A stretch of DNA of 64,000 nucleotides from Vigna angularis (lineage: Eukaryota; Streptophyta; Magnoliopsida; Fabales; Fabaceae), in NCBI RefSeq assembly GCF_016808095.1, contig NC_068976.1:9891001-9955000 (forward strand), written 5' to 3'. Positions 37,975 to 47,455 of this stretch are shown one piece after another. The position numbers and the translations under genes are program-made. The notes below the pieces were generated by a model. That model saw only the letters and a list, made by a program, of their open reading frames with translations, did not search any database and was not told the origin of the DNA. Each line of letters begins with the position of its first letter. Within the stretch, counting starts at the first letter, position 1.

Positions 37975-40900
37975 TCAAATTCTTTGAAAAACAAACAAAG
38001 AACCTCTTGAACCCAATCCTAACCGGATTTTGTCATCTACATAAGTGATTTTAAGTTTAACTTCACTCTGGCCACCATACTGGACCTTCCATGATCCTAC
38101 TTTTATTTCAGGTGCTTCAAATATAACTTTAATCCATTCACTATCCAGCGCCGTGAGTTTTCCTGTCTCACATTAGCATGCATCAAATCAGCATAGAAGT
38201 TTAACAATAAAAAAATATTTGGATTTGGATCACAGACTAGAGATAGAAAAAAGAAAACAAATACAGTAAACCACTTTTATCCTTGGAATGCAATTGTTCG
38301 CTTCAAATTCTAATTTTACAAAACCTTGACTTTAGTTTCTAAAACTAACATAACTTAGTGCCTGAAGACTCTTCGCTATACAAAGGTACAAGAGCAGATT
38401 TATTTATTCATATGCAAAGAAGATATTTCCAGATTCTAATCCCATAACAATCAGACACCAAGGCACAATTTAATCACTGTGTCAGTATTAGTCCATATTA
38501 GTTTAGTTTCTAAAGTTGTAAAAGGTTGGGAAACACCATTCACTTTGGTCCTTAATATCAGTGAAAAAAATGTAATAGAAGAGGACTAAAATGAAGGTTT
38601 TCCAATTTAAGGGACTAGAGTGATTAACACAACTTCTGATAGAGTTTGCTACAAATAGTCTGTTTTAATTTGAATAACGCCTTGGTTTACCGGGAGAAAC
38701 CTAGTATTTAGGGTTATGGATTTGTTTCTGAACCGTTTTTGTTTTCTCTTTTCTGTTACCACTAGCTTTTATTTCAGATAAATGGGCTACTTTATGGTTG
38801 TAGGCAAATGTGTATTGATTGGCTATTTAAAGCCATAACTAACTTACTAAAATTGAGTCATTTCAGTCCAGTTTGTTGTGTTTCCATTCTTAGTTTTATT
38901 TCAGATAAAAGTTCTCAACGATTTTTAAGACCCAAAGTGGAGGTTTACTGCCAAATCATTCTTTTATTTTCTTTTTGCTTTACTATTGATAAAAACAACT
39001 TAAAATCATCCAGTCACCATTTAATCCCTTGGTTTAGGGTTTGATATTCACAAATTTAAAATTTTCAGTTTTGGTATCAATAGTTTTTCTAGTTATGATA
39101 TCAACAAGTGGAAGTTTCACACATCCTTTAAATAGTTGAATGACATACCCTTCAGAGACACCTCTGCATCCAGAAAGCCTAAAACAGAAAGCGTGACCTT
39201 GTTTCTCACAATATCAGGAGCCTCGACTGCTTGAACCATTTCCTTTGTGTTGAAGAAAAGGCGCCCAATTGCACTCCTATAGCCACCTCCAGGTGATGTT
39301 GGCCGTGAACAGTACACCACATCCCACTCTGAATAGCAAACACAAGGAAGAATTAGTAAAGCAAGAATTCAAACTGATTCAAATCTTGTCGAAAAAAATG
39401 TGCATATAGAATGATTAAAACTAAGAAGTTGATGTGGACTCTTTTAATAGATAATATCTAATGCATATTCAATACAGTGAGGACAAAGATAAAATGCAGA
39501 ACAATCAACAGTATCTTTGAATACATATAATGGTGTGTGAAATGAAATGATATGAGATAGACATAGCCCGAGGATCTTGTTGCCTTGTTTTCTAGATCCA
39601 TTTCCAGTTTATGTGTCCCCTAAAAGTGTCATATTATATTCACTTTGCTTTATTTTGTTCTTTTCATAATTTTCTTTGCAAATTCTTGTGAACAACTTAA
39701 TTTGAAACAGAGCAAAAACAATATGGTATTTTATACTTACAAGTTACAAGTGAAAACCTAACCAGGAATTATTTAGAAAACAAAAAGTCAAAGGCACCCA
39801 CCAAACTTTCTTTGCAAAGGTTAATAATAAGATTTAGCAAAACATGAAAAAAGGCTTTTAAGGACTTCTAACAGAAACTTAGGGTGGAAGCACAATAAGC
39901 ATTCACCTCCAAATATTAAAGGGCATTTCACTGGCTCACTCACGCAGTACTTCTGCAGTTCCTGAGCCACTTCAGCCACCTCTTTATGCTCTTCGTTCTT
40001 CAGTAAAACTCCTCCATCTGTTTGCACAACCTGATCAAAAACTCATATCTCTAATTTTAGGGCTGGAAACAAATTCAAAAATATTAATGGAACGAAAATG
40101 AAAATGAGTATTGTAATTTGTAATCAATAACTAACTCATTGCTAAAAAAGGAGCAAAATAAACAAAAAACACGAGCCTTGATATATATATATATATATAT
40201 AGCATAAAACTTAGATGCAGTTTTTCAAGAACTTTTTAGTGTTTCTACAATCGAAAATCGAACTTCATCTCAAAATTCAATGCCGACTTCAAATGCAATT
40301 TTTTATTGTGTGAAAAGTAAACTTTACTGGAAGAACACTAAGAGTACCCAAAGAGTAATATTAAGCATTGTCCGATGGAGATGTCACATTAATAAGTGAT
40401 ATGTGAGAATAATGTATACAAATGAAGTTGAGGTAGGTGTATCCGGAAAAACTTCTCCATAAATATTTTTATAAGAGAGGAATAAGAGGAAAGGCAAAAT
40501 TACCTTCTGTACAAGTTAAAAAATTAAATTTTTGAGAATTTATATGAAAGAGTTTCCACAAACGAACTTACATGGAGAATCTTAGTTCATTTCCTTTCTT
40601 ATTTTTCTCTTTTATAAGTGTCTATGAAGAAGCTTATCCAAAGGAACTCTTAGAATCAAGCTCAACTTCTTTTACGATATAATCAAAATCCTAATAGCTA
40701 GTGTTAGGTCTAACTAGCAATGGTTATCAAGCCAATCACATAGTCAATCTAAAACAAAATTCCAAAATTGCCATAACAAAATTTATGTTTCATTAAACTA
40801 GGAAAAAAAATCCGTCTTAGATTGAAAAAAAAATATTGTTAGATTCTCTCAAATTATAAAAAATACGGTCTCAATTCCTGGAATCACACGGTGTCAACAA

Positions 40901-41320
40901 ATATGATGACTGAAGGTAAACACGGGTTTCAAAATTTGAGAGATTAATTTTTTTTTCTTCCATATGAGCAACTAAACAAGGATTTATTCCAAATTTCTCA
41001 ATAAACATAGTTAAGCAAAAAATCTATTTATTACAATAAAATTCTATTCACAAATTGTTTTCATCCGAGCAAATTAAACTGAGCTGGATAAACCATTCAC
41101 AATAAAACGACTCTACCTTCGAGAGAATAGATGCAACGAGATCGTCAGGGCCTGTTCGCACGTTCGGATTGGAAACGGAAACCGAAGCGGCGATTCTGAA
41201 ACCGTTGGAACGGCGATTGAGGAGAGGAAACCGGAGCGTGACGGAGTTGTTCGTCGGAGCATTGAGTTTGAACGAAGAAGGAAGGAAGAGAGAAGTTGCA
41301 GAAGCTGAAGCCGCAGCCAT
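37975..41320 (-). CDS. PAP8: Plastid-lipid-associated protein / fibrillin family, PAP8-like
   Basis: Four exons: 41320-41117, 40030-39907, 39328-39149 and 38162-37975. All introns are GT-AG and in frame, giving 231 residues. Residues 1 to about 50 are Ser/Ala-rich with few acidic residues, a typical chloroplast transit peptide. The PAP/fibrillin domain follows: RTGPDDLVASILSK, TDGGVLLKNEEHKEVAEVAQELQ (quoted in part), WDVVYCSRPTSPGGGYRSAIG, VEAPDIVRNKV, then a C-terminal beta-barrel part ending in GSRGSLFVFQRI. Fibrillins bind lipids or other hydrophobic ligands at plastoglobules and thylakoids. This architecture (about 230 residues, four exons) matches the small family member annotated PAP8 in Arabidopsis; the subgroup is recognised from memory. 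The first true ATG of the frame is at 41320; the frame opens a few codons earlier without an ATG. No damage was seen. Confidence 0.92.
40183..40202. repeat. Short (AT)n tract in PAP8 intron 1
   Basis: A pure AT dinucleotide run of about 20 bases lies within the 1.1-kb first intron of the PAP8-like gene. Confidence 0.8.
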
Positions 41321-41397
41321 GGCGATCCACTTCACTTAGCCGAACGTGACAGTGACCGGAAAAACGTTGAAGCTTGTAATGGATGCGTCGCATGTGC

Positions 41398-41464
41398 CAC
41401 GTGTGATGAAAATCGAGGTGGGTCCCACGTGGAAGAGGATTATTGGTTTTTGTGGTGCCACGTA
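41398..41464. promoter_or_regulatory. Cluster of ACGT (G-box/ABRE-like) elements upstream of PAP8-like gene
   Basis: CACGTG occurs at 41398-41403 and again at 41426-41431 (context CCCACGTGG), with CACGTA at 41459-41464. All lie within about 145 bases upstream of the ATG of the minus-strand gene. Paired ACGT cores are the classic arrangement for bZIP-mediated light or abscisic-acid responses. Function is inferred from motif and position. Confidence 0.6.
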
Positions 41465-42700
41465 AGCAACTCTTACTCGCCTTATCTTGAGGTTTTGATA
41501 TGAGTAATGGAATATTAATCGATAAAATATCTCTTGCATTTTGCATGGGGTGTGTTTTTTCCAGGGAAAATAAATTTTAAAATATGCAATATTTAGAATT
41601 ATAAATAAATACGTATTATTAATTCAAAGATATATAACCTGTAAATAGTTCGTACTGAAGAATGAAATGAACAAATTTTAGAAAGTTTTTTTTTTTAAAG
41701 TTGAAAGTGTGAGTAATATAAGAATTGAAACGAAAAGGAATATTTTTATATATTAATTTAAATAGAAATTTAATTTGAAGAGAATTATTTTTAATATAAA
41801 CTTTTTAAAATGTTTAATAATTTAATGAAAATGACACGTGAAAGAAGTATAAAATAATAATGAAATTAAAATAAAAGAAGTATTAAATCATCTAACTGAT
41901 TGAGTTGAATTTCATTTAAATTTGAGTTGTAATTTGTAAAGACTAAAAAATAATATTTTATAAGTGATAGTGTAATAATACTTAATTATTTTAATATTAA
42001 AATGTTTTAATATAAATAGTTTCGTAAGTAATTAATATTTATTATTTTAAAATATATTATTTTTTAAAAATAAATTTTTTAAAGTTTTTTGACTTCTCTT
42101 TAATGTTGTTATTTCATGTTTATTTGTTTGAAGAATATTGTTGGCTGAGTGATCTGGGATCTTCAAATCTAATCGATCAATTTCTCAAATAAAGTAAGTT
42201 GGTTTTTTTGTTCCTTTTCTTTAACCAGTTTTGTTTTCCTTACATGCTAGTTATCTTTGTTTTGTATGTGAAGTTTGAGTCTTTTTATAAAATTCTCTAT
42301 TGATTAGTGGTCCTAACAATGTATCTTGATGGTGTTTATGTTATTTGTAGGAACATATAGGAATTTTTGTACGTTGGAACTATTTTAGGTTTTCTAGAGC
42401 AGTTTGGTCTTCTGTTAAGTAAGGGAAACTAATATCTGCTATTTATGATAATAAGTATGTAAGTATGTTTGATAAATTATGATATGTATACTAGTTTGAA
42501 ATTATTACAATTTGAGTGAATACTTGTTTATTGATGAATATTGTGGTATATGATTGTGATATGATGTTTCCTTGAACATGTTATGTTGTTGTTTTGAGGA
42601 TATGTGTGATATAAATCTGTTATAGAGTTGGAAGTAGTGAAATGGAAATGTTGTTAGGTGGATTTTTGGTCTTAATTGAGGTTTTGGTAGTGAATTCCTT
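41465..42700. other. AT-rich spacer
   Basis: No gene is supported. Part of 42580-42700 may be a diverged outward extension of the inverted repeat described next. Confidence 0.5.
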
Positions 42701-42924
42701 AAGCCTCTCTTCATTTGAATGGATTTGAGGGAGAGTGATTGAATGGATTTGAGAGGATTCGAAGGTAAATTTTTTGTTGTTTATTTAAGTGAATTTTGGA
42801 GGTAAATGAAATTGGATTTGGAAGTAAAGTTTGTGAGAATTAGTGTAGAATTTGATTGATGTGACATATTAAAAAAATTTACTTTCAAATTTGTACTATA
42901 CCTCAGTGATTTTACTTTCAAATT
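42701..42924. mobile_element. Left half of an inverted-repeat element split by an LTR retrotransposon
   Basis: TTTGAATGGATTTGAGGGAG at about 42714-42733 and the following 110 bases are matched in inverted orientation by 48922-49042. The two halves flank the retrotransposon exactly at its TSD, so it was one element of about 340 bp before the insertion. No transposase; the TIR begins near AGCC. Its own TSD is unclear. Confidence 0.7.
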
Positions 42925-42942
42925 TGTACTATACCTCAGTGA
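42878..42942 (+). repeat. 32-bp tandem duplication across the insertion junction
   Basis: TTTACTTTCAAATTTGTACT and the next 12 bases occur at 42878-42909 and again at 42911-42942. The unit contains 14 bases of host flank plus the first 18 bases of the LTR, so the duplication happened after the retrotransposon inserted. Confidence 0.85.
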
Positions 42943-43344
42943 CCAATCGGCAAAGGAGAGAACCGTAGCCAAAATAGTCAATCGATCGTCTGTCCGACGA
43001 GCGCAAACCAGGAAAGGTAGATATCATTAATGGTCAATTAATACGTTTAATGACCATATTAAGGACGAATATACGGTATTTATGAGTGATTGACAGGTTA
43101 TATTGCCCAAAAATATACTGCACTAATGGTTAATCAATGGACTTGGTTGCCACAAGTCCTATAAATATACAATTGGTATCCAGGTAGAAATATCTTTGAC
43201 TATCCTAATAAAATAGTAACCTTTTTATGAAACAAATCTGACTTGAGCGTCGGAGTTTCCTCTGAGTTCTCGGAGAGAATTGAAGATCGAAAAAGAGCAT
43301 AGAAATGAAAGACGATTGACACTCGAACAAATTCAATCGAAACA
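42925..43344 (+). repeat. 5' LTR of the nested-cluster retrotransposon
   Basis: 420 bp, TG...CA ends. It contains a TATAAATATA stretch near 43161-43170 that may be its core promoter. It aligns along its length to 47245-47455 plus 48677-48921. Several substitutions and a small indel near 43263 (ACTCGAGCG-type region replaced in the other copy) indicate that the insertion is not recent. Confidence 0.85.
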
Positions 43345-44712
43345 TTTTGACGCCCATCGTAAGATCGAGCGACACCCCACTAAAACCGCGAAGAACCAAG
43401 ACTAACGCTTGGTCTCAACATCGCTGCTTCGGATCAACACCAAAAATTTTCAATAAAGCAAAGGCTACATAACATGAATCATCATCTCTATGTAAAATAT
43501 CATCAACATGATAAGTATTTTTGAAATATGAATATTTCATACGAAGATAAAATAATGAAAAATCTGTCCGTATGTTATTTTATAGCATCGTTCGAGTTTT
43601 CCCACATGAAAGCAGCGTGAAGTCTCTCCGCCACCAAATTATATTCCTTCAACGATTCTTCCTCTCACTGTCTTTAATATTCCATGCGTGCATATATTAT
43701 AGAATGGTGGGGTGACTTTATAATTTTATAAAATTTTTATGCTGCATATAACAGGGTCACATGATTCCTTCATTTTATAATTTTCTAACCTTATTATGGT
43801 GTTTCCCTTCATTTATTAAATTTTATTTTAGACTCTGCATCATAATGATATAGTTCACAGAGTTACTCAACTAGAATAGGGGTCCAGAAACATCTTTATT
43901 TTGAACAAAAGCAAAATACTCATTTTTTATCTCAGGGAAGCAAGATTCACTTTTCGTCTAGATTCTTTATCTGAGTATATGATAAACTGCATCATGTTTT
44001 CAAGGCGACTTTGGTTTAACTTATGATTATTGACGTATCATATATCTCTTGAAGCATTCTTTCAAAACATCACTACTTAGTTGCCTTTGGTCAATATAAT
44101 CACGTGACTTTTCCAGGAGGTTTGAAGAGGCGGGCTGAATCAGATCACTCCATCTAAGATAAAAATCTAGATCACTCCCAAAGACCAAATACATCGTTGT
44201 CTTTTCCCGCCTCACCAAAACCATCCTTACCGAAAAGGGAATCATTTGATAAGTCAACAACAATTACCCAGCGGCCCCTGAAATCCCCAAGGCTCCCGCC
44301 GGAAGGACATGGTCTCTCAAATCAATTCTGCTCCTGCCATTGGAACTTGACCGCCAACGCCGCCAGGCCAAACCCCAGGGTTCCTTCCACTACAGCCAGA
44401 TCGACATAACTCGCACCCTCAAGATTGTTAACATCGTCAACAGGGATAACGACCAGTTTTGGTACACCATCAATGGGGTACGACAAGTTTTCGACAAGTT
44501 TTGTATGTTATGAGTCGTCATTGCTCTAGAAAAAGGATGGTAGACCTTTATCTTATGCATGAACTTAACTCTTCAAAGTTTCGAAGAAACAATTGCAAAG
44601 TCAAAGAGGTCCACAGCGTATTACCTGATGGATTCGAATTAATACCTGATGGATTCGAATTAATACCTCCGACAGACCGGAATAAGCACAAAAGAATAGA
44701 AATCGATTATAA
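43345..44712. other. 5' internal region of the LTR element with GC-rich, coding-like blocks
   Basis: 43345-44000 is AT-rich and noncoding. From about 44020 to 44470 base composition rises and open frames appear on both strands. A minus-strand stretch reads SDLDFYLRWSDLIQP ... KSRDYIDQRQLSSDVLKECF, and a plus-strand stretch reads GSFHYSQIDITRTLKIVNIV ... DQFWYTINGV. They look like pieces of real genes, but I do not recognise the families. They may be captured host sequence or worn gag. Confidence 0.4.
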
Positions 44713-44942
44713 TTTATAAATGCCTTAAATGCTTATTTGGTATCTATGTTAAAAGGTGAATCTTTATTTAATATTCAGTTTTAAAAATGCATATATTGAG
44801 TCTTAAAGTTGTAAAAGTTGTATAAATGAAGTCTCATCCATTAAATTAGCTTAAACGGAGTTAACTCCGCACTAACGTGGCTATAAAATCTGACTTTTTT
44901 TTCTCTCTCCTTTGCTGTTCTTCCTGCAATGCCCAGTACTGA

Positions 44943-45235
44943 CTAGTTGAATGGATGTTCTTGAATCTGATCAGCGCCAACCTCTTGCTCGCACTTTGGA
45001 CTCCCTATGGCCAGCAACATGAGCTCATACGCATCCTCTTGCATTCGTGCCTTAATCTCATCACCTTCTTCCAAACCAAAATCTGATTTGTTGCAAGAAG
45101 AGCTTATTCGCCCCCTCTTGGAAATAACGGACCAACCCCTAAGAACTCGAGAGAGATCAACGGTCAAATCATCAGAAAGGGTTGAGGAAGAAGTGGAATT
45201 GGAGGAGGCACCAATGATCGGAGCGTTGCTTTGAA
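44943..45235 (-). pseudogene. Unidentified captured coding fragment
   Basis: A minus-strand open stretch reads ... TLSDDLTVDLSRVLRGWSVI ... GLEEGDEIKARMQEDAYELM ..., ending at a TAG at about 44943-44945. Composition and codon use look like genuine protein, unlike the AT-rich surroundings. It lacks a credible full gene structure and lies inside the Pack-MULE. I do not recognise the family. Confidence 0.4.
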
Positions 45236-45321
45236 TTTGCCTTCGTCGCCCATTTTACAGATCTCTCTGGTGCCATTAAAGTTGCCATGGAGAAAGGCGA
45301 GAGCTCTGCCTCCAATCGGAG

Positions 45322-45590
45322 CTAGACTCCGACGACAACCACCACACCTACCTCATCGGCCCGGGCCAATGCTCCTCCTTCCCCGCCCACCACATCCAGG
45401 CTCCACCTGAAGCCGTGTGGTCCGCCGACTACCGCTTCGACAAAGCCACAGATCTAAAGATCCCTTCCACCATGGTGGTAACGTTAAGGTCATATCTGGC
45501 CTCCCCTCCACTGTGAAGGTCATATGTGGCCTCCCCTCCGTCCGTGCCTCCCTACATGGCTATGAGAACATGCTCATCAAATCCAAAAAC
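45322..45590 (+). pseudogene. Fragment of a PYR/PYL/RCAR abscisic-acid-receptor gene
   Basis: One frame reads HHTYLIGPGQCSSFPAHHIQ followed by APPEAVWSADYRFDK. This corresponds to the N-terminal START-domain part of PYR1-type receptors, where HTY..GPG.CSS, APPE.VWS and RRFDKPQ are typical. After a deletion and frame change the sequence VKVISGLPS follows, matching the receptor's gate-loop region. It is then repeated as VKVICGLPS after a local duplication of about 33 bases. The binding pocket and latch region are missing. It cannot encode a receptor. Confidence 0.75.
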
Positions 45591-45600
45591 TATTAACATT

Positions 45601-45699
45601 ATTATCTTTGAAATGTTCACTACAGGGACAGACACGACAACAAGCACAATCGAATGGGCGGTGACAGAACTTCTACAAAACCCAAAGGTTTCAATGTAA
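45601..45699 (+). pseudogene. Cytochrome P450 I-helix fragment
   Basis: The frame reads IIFEMFTTGTDTTTSTIEW then AVTELLQNPK. This is the oxygen-binding I-helix signature (A/G-G-x-D-T-T followed by STIEWA and ELL.NP) of plant A-type P450s. It stops three codons later at TAA, immediately after a possible exon-intron border (AAG/GTTTCA). Nothing of the rest of a P450, including the heme-Cys region, is nearby. Confidence 0.8.
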
Positions 45700-45935
45700 G
45701 AGGAAGCGTCGGGGGAGTTAGGGTTTGGAAAGTACTGCGACGGGGAGAGGAGGGGATCGGAGTCTGCCAGGGTGGAGACAATAGGCAGCGAGAGTGGGTG
45801 GTGGTTCGATTCCGAGAAAATGGTGAAGGCGCTGCGATAAACAGAGGAGAAGGTGGATATTCCAGCGTCGTGAATCGGCGAAGCAAGCCCGATGAAGAAT
45901 GCGTTAAGAGGTTAGATTAAAGAGAGGTTGAATTT
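45700..45935 (-). pseudogene. Unidentified GC-rich captured fragment
   Basis: Minus-strand frames remain open for 80-90 codons in two phases. One reads LLRRFTTLEYPPSPLFIAAP ..., rich in Ser, Pro, Thr and Arg, resembling an organelle-targeting N-terminus. The family is not recognised. It is inside the Pack-MULE directly beyond the P450 piece and in opposite orientation to it. Confidence 0.35.
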
Positions 45936-46387
45936 GGGATTGGCATTAGGGATTTGATAGTGTCAGAGAGAGTGTGTGGGAGTGTGAGGTTCTGGCTAAT
46001 GTGCGCTGGGAGGTGATGATTTGGAATGGTGAGGTTGAAGAAGACCATGCAGGGACCATAAGAGTGGCAAAACTGAGATTGAAAGTCACTGAAAATTGAA
46101 ATCGATGGCAGGTATATTAAAAATGAGATTGGAAGAGAGAGAGAAAGCTGAACTTATGAGAGAAAGAGAAAAAGCTGCAAGAGAAATATCACGACATGTC
46201 ATATTTAATGTTGTTATTTTAAACTTAACAGAGATGACCTTATTCATACAGTTTTTATAACATAAGGATCCAATGTCTTCATTTTTAAAACCAGGTACTA
46301 AACAAAAATTCACCTCTTAACATGGTGACGAAGTAAGGATTTAAGCCTTTATAAATTATAAGCTTTTACTTTATTTTGTTTCGCACA

Positions 46388-46970
46388 AGAGGTTCAGTCC
46401 TACGTTCAATCTTATCAGGAAAGTTCAGACCTACGTTCAACCTTATTAAATACAATCATACGTTCAACCTTGTCAGGTTCTAATATCATCTTATTATAAA
46501 TAAAATATTAAATATTTTATTTAACGCGTAGTTTTGTGAGGTTGGTCAGTTGAACCACCAAATTTTAACCTTCTCAGGAAAAACTTCTAGAAAAAGAACT
46601 CCTATCAACGTAGGAAAAGGTTCTCGAGCTCTTAAGCTTAAAAGGGAGTCCCTACCGTTCGTTTCTCAACATGGAAAAAAGCTCTCGGGCTATTAAGCTC
46701 AAAAGGGAGTCCCACCGATCATTGTCCAACGTAGGAAAAGGTTCTCAGGCTATTATGCTCAAAAGGAAGTCCCCACCAATCATTGCCCAACGTGGGAAAA
46801 GGCTCTCGGGCTATTAAGCTCAAAAGGGAGTCCCTAGCGCTCGTCGCCCAACGTAGGAAAAGGGTCCCGGGCTATTAAGTTCAAAAGGGAGTCCCTACCG
46901 CTTGTCGCTCAACGTAGGAAAAGGTTCTCGGGCTCTTAAGCTCAAAAGAAAATCCTTACCGCTCGACCTA
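46388..46970. repeat. Two tandem-repeat blocks near the 3' end of the LTR element
   Basis: First, at about 46388-46490, three or four copies of a word like TTCAGACCTACGTTCAACCTT occur (quoted with variation). Second, six units of about 61 bases begin with CAACGTAGGAAAAGG at about 46606, 46667, 46727, 46788, 46849 and 46910. Each contains TCTCGGGCTATTAAGCTCAA and AAGGGAGTCCCTACCG with substitutions. They lie between the Pack-MULE and the polypurine tract. Confidence 0.88.
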
Positions 46971-47227
46971 AAGAAAAAAGTTCAAAAAAGAACTTATAGA
47001 GCCTCTTCTCAACATAGGAAAACGTTCAAAAGCGAAATCACCTCGACCAGAGCGAAAAGAGGTTCAAAAGCGAACTCCTGCGTGGTGCCGCTCGGTGATT
47101 CAAAAGCGAAACCACCTCGACCAAGAACGGAATTACCTCCCATATAGCCTTTGACAATCACTCTTTCTCGCCAATTTAAATTTGTTCGGCTTATTTAAAC
47201 CCCTTCGCACGTGCAAACAACTGCTCG

Positions 47228-47244
47228 GGGCTTGGGGGACTTAA
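47228..47244 (+). other. Polypurine-tract-like primer site
   Basis: GGGGCTTGGGGGACTTA directly precedes the TGTACTATACC start of the 3' LTR. This is where plus-strand DNA synthesis of an LTR retrotransposon is primed. It confirms plus orientation of the element. Confidence 0.6.
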
Positions 47245-47455
47245 TGTACTATACCCTAGTGATCGATCGACAAAAGAGAGATTCGTAGCCAAAATAGTCA
47301 ACCGACCGTCTGTCTGGCGAGCGAAAACTAGGAAAGGTAGATATCATTAATGGGCAATTAATACGTTTAATGGTCATATTAAGGACGAATATACGGTATT
47401 TATGAGTGATTGACAGGTTATATTGCCCAAAAATATACTACACTAATGGTTAATC

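Larger units (their letters stand above)
44722..46347. mobile_element. Gene-capturing Mutator-type element (Pack-MULE)
   Basis: Ends GCCTTAAATGC and GATTTAAGCC (reverse complement GGCTTAAATC) are flanked by a perfect 9-bp direct repeat TTTATAAAT (44713-44721 and 46348-46356). The terminal inverted repeats run inward over about 125 bases. They share blocks with 2398-2912, such as GTTAAGAGGTGAAT and TTTTAAAAATGAAGACATT on the right arm. The interior (about 44930-46060) is far richer in GC than anything around it and contains host-gene fragments: a PYR/PYL receptor piece, a P450 piece and at least two unidentified coding-like pieces. No transposase was seen, so it depended on an autonomous relative. 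Confidence 0.85.

Noticed and set aside
41321..41335. Upstream extension of the PAP8-like protein by five codons
   Set aside because: The apparent start at 41335 is GTG on the minus strand; the first real ATG is at 41320 and matches a transit-peptide start.
45803..45820. GTGGTTCGATTCCGAG, resembling a tRNA T-arm
   Set aside because: No matching acceptor stem, D-arm or anticodon arm surrounds it, and it lies in a captured coding-like fragment.
46110..46190. Lys/Glu/Arg coiled-coil-like translation in the Pack-MULE right part, similar to purine-rich filler near 2520-2760
   Set aside because: Purine-rich repetitive DNA shared by members of the transposon family explains it; there is no sustained frame.
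46902..47147. 81-codon Lys/Arg-rich plus-strand frame
   Set aside because: It merely runs through the 61-bp tandem repeats and adjacent repeat words of the LTR element.
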